From the NCBI GenBank assembly GCA_964343305.1, contig CAYFJO010000148.1, forward strand, positions 1 to 23,313: a stretch of 23,313 bases of DNA, written 5' to 3'. Below the pieces are notes generated by a model. The model worked only from the letters and a program-made list of their open reading frames with translations. It was not told where the DNA came from and made no database searches. Position numbers and translations under genes: made by a program. The stretch comes from CAYFJO01 sp964343305. Its GTDB lineage: Bacteria; Planctomycetota; Planctomycetia; Pirellulales; Pirellulaceae. Shown in pieces: positions 22,925-23,313 of the stretch (positions within the stretch are counted from its first letter, which is position 1; the number at the start of each line of letters is the position of its first letter).

Positions 22925-23313
22925 CTACCTCTCCGACGGAGGGTGGCGGAGGACGACAAGAGCGCAGAACTCACCTTGGCCTGTTCGCTCCTCGACCGGT
23001 ATCGGGATTGTAACAAGTTCTCCTTCGTATTTCCCTTCCACAACAGGCGTTCCGAAAAAGTCGAGCGCGCTCTGAATGCGGAAGGTGTCACCCGCCTGCA
23101 AGAAGGTGGAGAGGTCGACATCGACCGTCTTTGACTTCATCCAGTTCACAATCGCCAGATTCGCGCGGTTCGGGTCGTACTTGCTGGGCCGCAGCAGCAA
23201 GGTGGCGTCTTCTGGGACGGGGTCTTTCTTCCCACCTCGCCAGACAAAGTTATTCTTCTCGGTGACGGTCTTGAAACCGCGAATCGAGAAACCGCTGCGG
23301 ATGATGGTGTTGC
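22925..23313 (-). CDS. Right-handed beta-helix protein, C-terminal part (runs off the window)
   Basis: The frame is open from the window edge to a TAG at 22925-22927. About 129 C-terminal residues are visible. The segment R-P-S-K-Y-D-P-N-R-A-N-L-A-I-V-N-W parallels Y-P-N-R-Y-E-K-G-R-A-N-V-A-V-F-N-W in the downstream gene, and the following V-D-V-D-L-S resembles V-E-A-D-L-S there. This is therefore a tandem paralogue whose N-terminal helix lies outside the window. It is followed by the next gene on the same strand after about 47 bases, so the two are probably cotranscribed. Confidence 0.85.
   Translation of the reverse strand, partial: NTIIRSGFSIRGFKTVTEKNNFVWRGGKKDPVPEDATLLLRPSKYDPNRANLAIVNWMKSKTVDVDLSTFLQAGDTFRIQSALDFFGTPVVEGKYEGELVTIPIPVEERTGQGEFCALVVLRHPPSER

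Noticed and set aside
21924..23075. 383-codon plus-strand frame opposite the beta-helix gene
   Set aside because: It is the mirror of a GC-rich gene, where long antisense frames are expected. The minus-strand product has a signal peptide, family motifs and a good ribosome site.
1..23313. CRISPR array, prophage, integrase or insertion sequence
   Set aside because: No regularly spaced direct repeats, no cas genes and no transposase or integrase frame are visible; the only repeats are the isolated palindromes listed.

Overview
The window looks like chromosomal DNA of a planctomycete, most likely from the Pirellulales/Rhodopirellula side of the phylum. This is inferred from protein content, not from a marker gene. 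The evidence is two type I sulfatases, a DUF1080 plus glucose/sorbosone-dehydrogenase fusion, a GYF_2 zinc-ribbon protein, a UxaE-type epimerase, a Tat-exported propeller-like protein, and many short palindromic intergenic repeats. Base composition is moderate over most of the window and visibly more GC-rich in the last ~2 kb. Layout. 1-1467: tail of an unidentified upstream gene, then a sulfatase with no visible signal peptide. A bidirectional terminator separates it from a convergent NarL/LuxR-type response regulator (1537-2169). About 470 bases without a gene and an 83-bp long-armed palindrome (2639-2721) precede a sigma54-type NtrC-family response regulator (2774-4162). 4325-7381, minus strand: an MBOAT O-acyltransferase, a membrane-anchored SGNH-like partner 2 nt-coupled in layout (15-nt gap), and a small exported protein with its own terminator. 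This resembles AlgI/AlgJ-type polysaccharide acetylation units. 7412-7823: an intergenic stretch with a nested-palindrome, MITE-like element. 7824-10192, plus strand: a Tat-signal protein and a secreted alpha/beta hydrolase (acetyl-xylan-esterase-like) coupled by an ATGA overlap. 10282-13131, minus strand: a secreted iduronate-2-sulfatase-like sulfatase and an unrecognised secreted protein whose signal peptide appears to be split by a one-base frameshift. 13388-18666, minus strand: a compact sugar-acid cluster running zinc alcohol dehydrogenase, TIM-barrel sugar isomerase/epimerase, low-molecular-weight phosphatase-like protein, UxaE-family epimerase, FucU/RbsD mutarotase and aldo/keto reductase. 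A selenocysteine tRNA gene (anticodon UCA) lies 22 bases beyond the last stop codon. 18822-21140, plus strand: a GYF_2 zinc-ribbon protein, then the exported DUF1080-GSDH fusion. 21264-23313, minus strand: two tandem right-handed beta-helix proteins, the upstream one running off the window. How the genes fit together. Exported sulfatases, an esterase, beta-helix proteins and a 3-keto-glycoside-hydrolase/GSDH fusion could strip sulfate and acetyl groups and cleave or oxidise complex (probably marine, sulfated) polysaccharides. The 13.5-18.7 kb cluster could then process a liberated deoxy-sugar or uronate. The order mutarotase, aldose oxidoreductase, keto-uronate epimerase, polyol/aldonate dehydrogenase and TIM-barrel isomerase does not match a textbook pathway that I know, and is the best candidate here for an undescribed metabolic system. 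The selenocysteine tRNA is the most clear-cut unexpected feature: it implies that the host recodes UGA, although no selenoprotein was found in the window.
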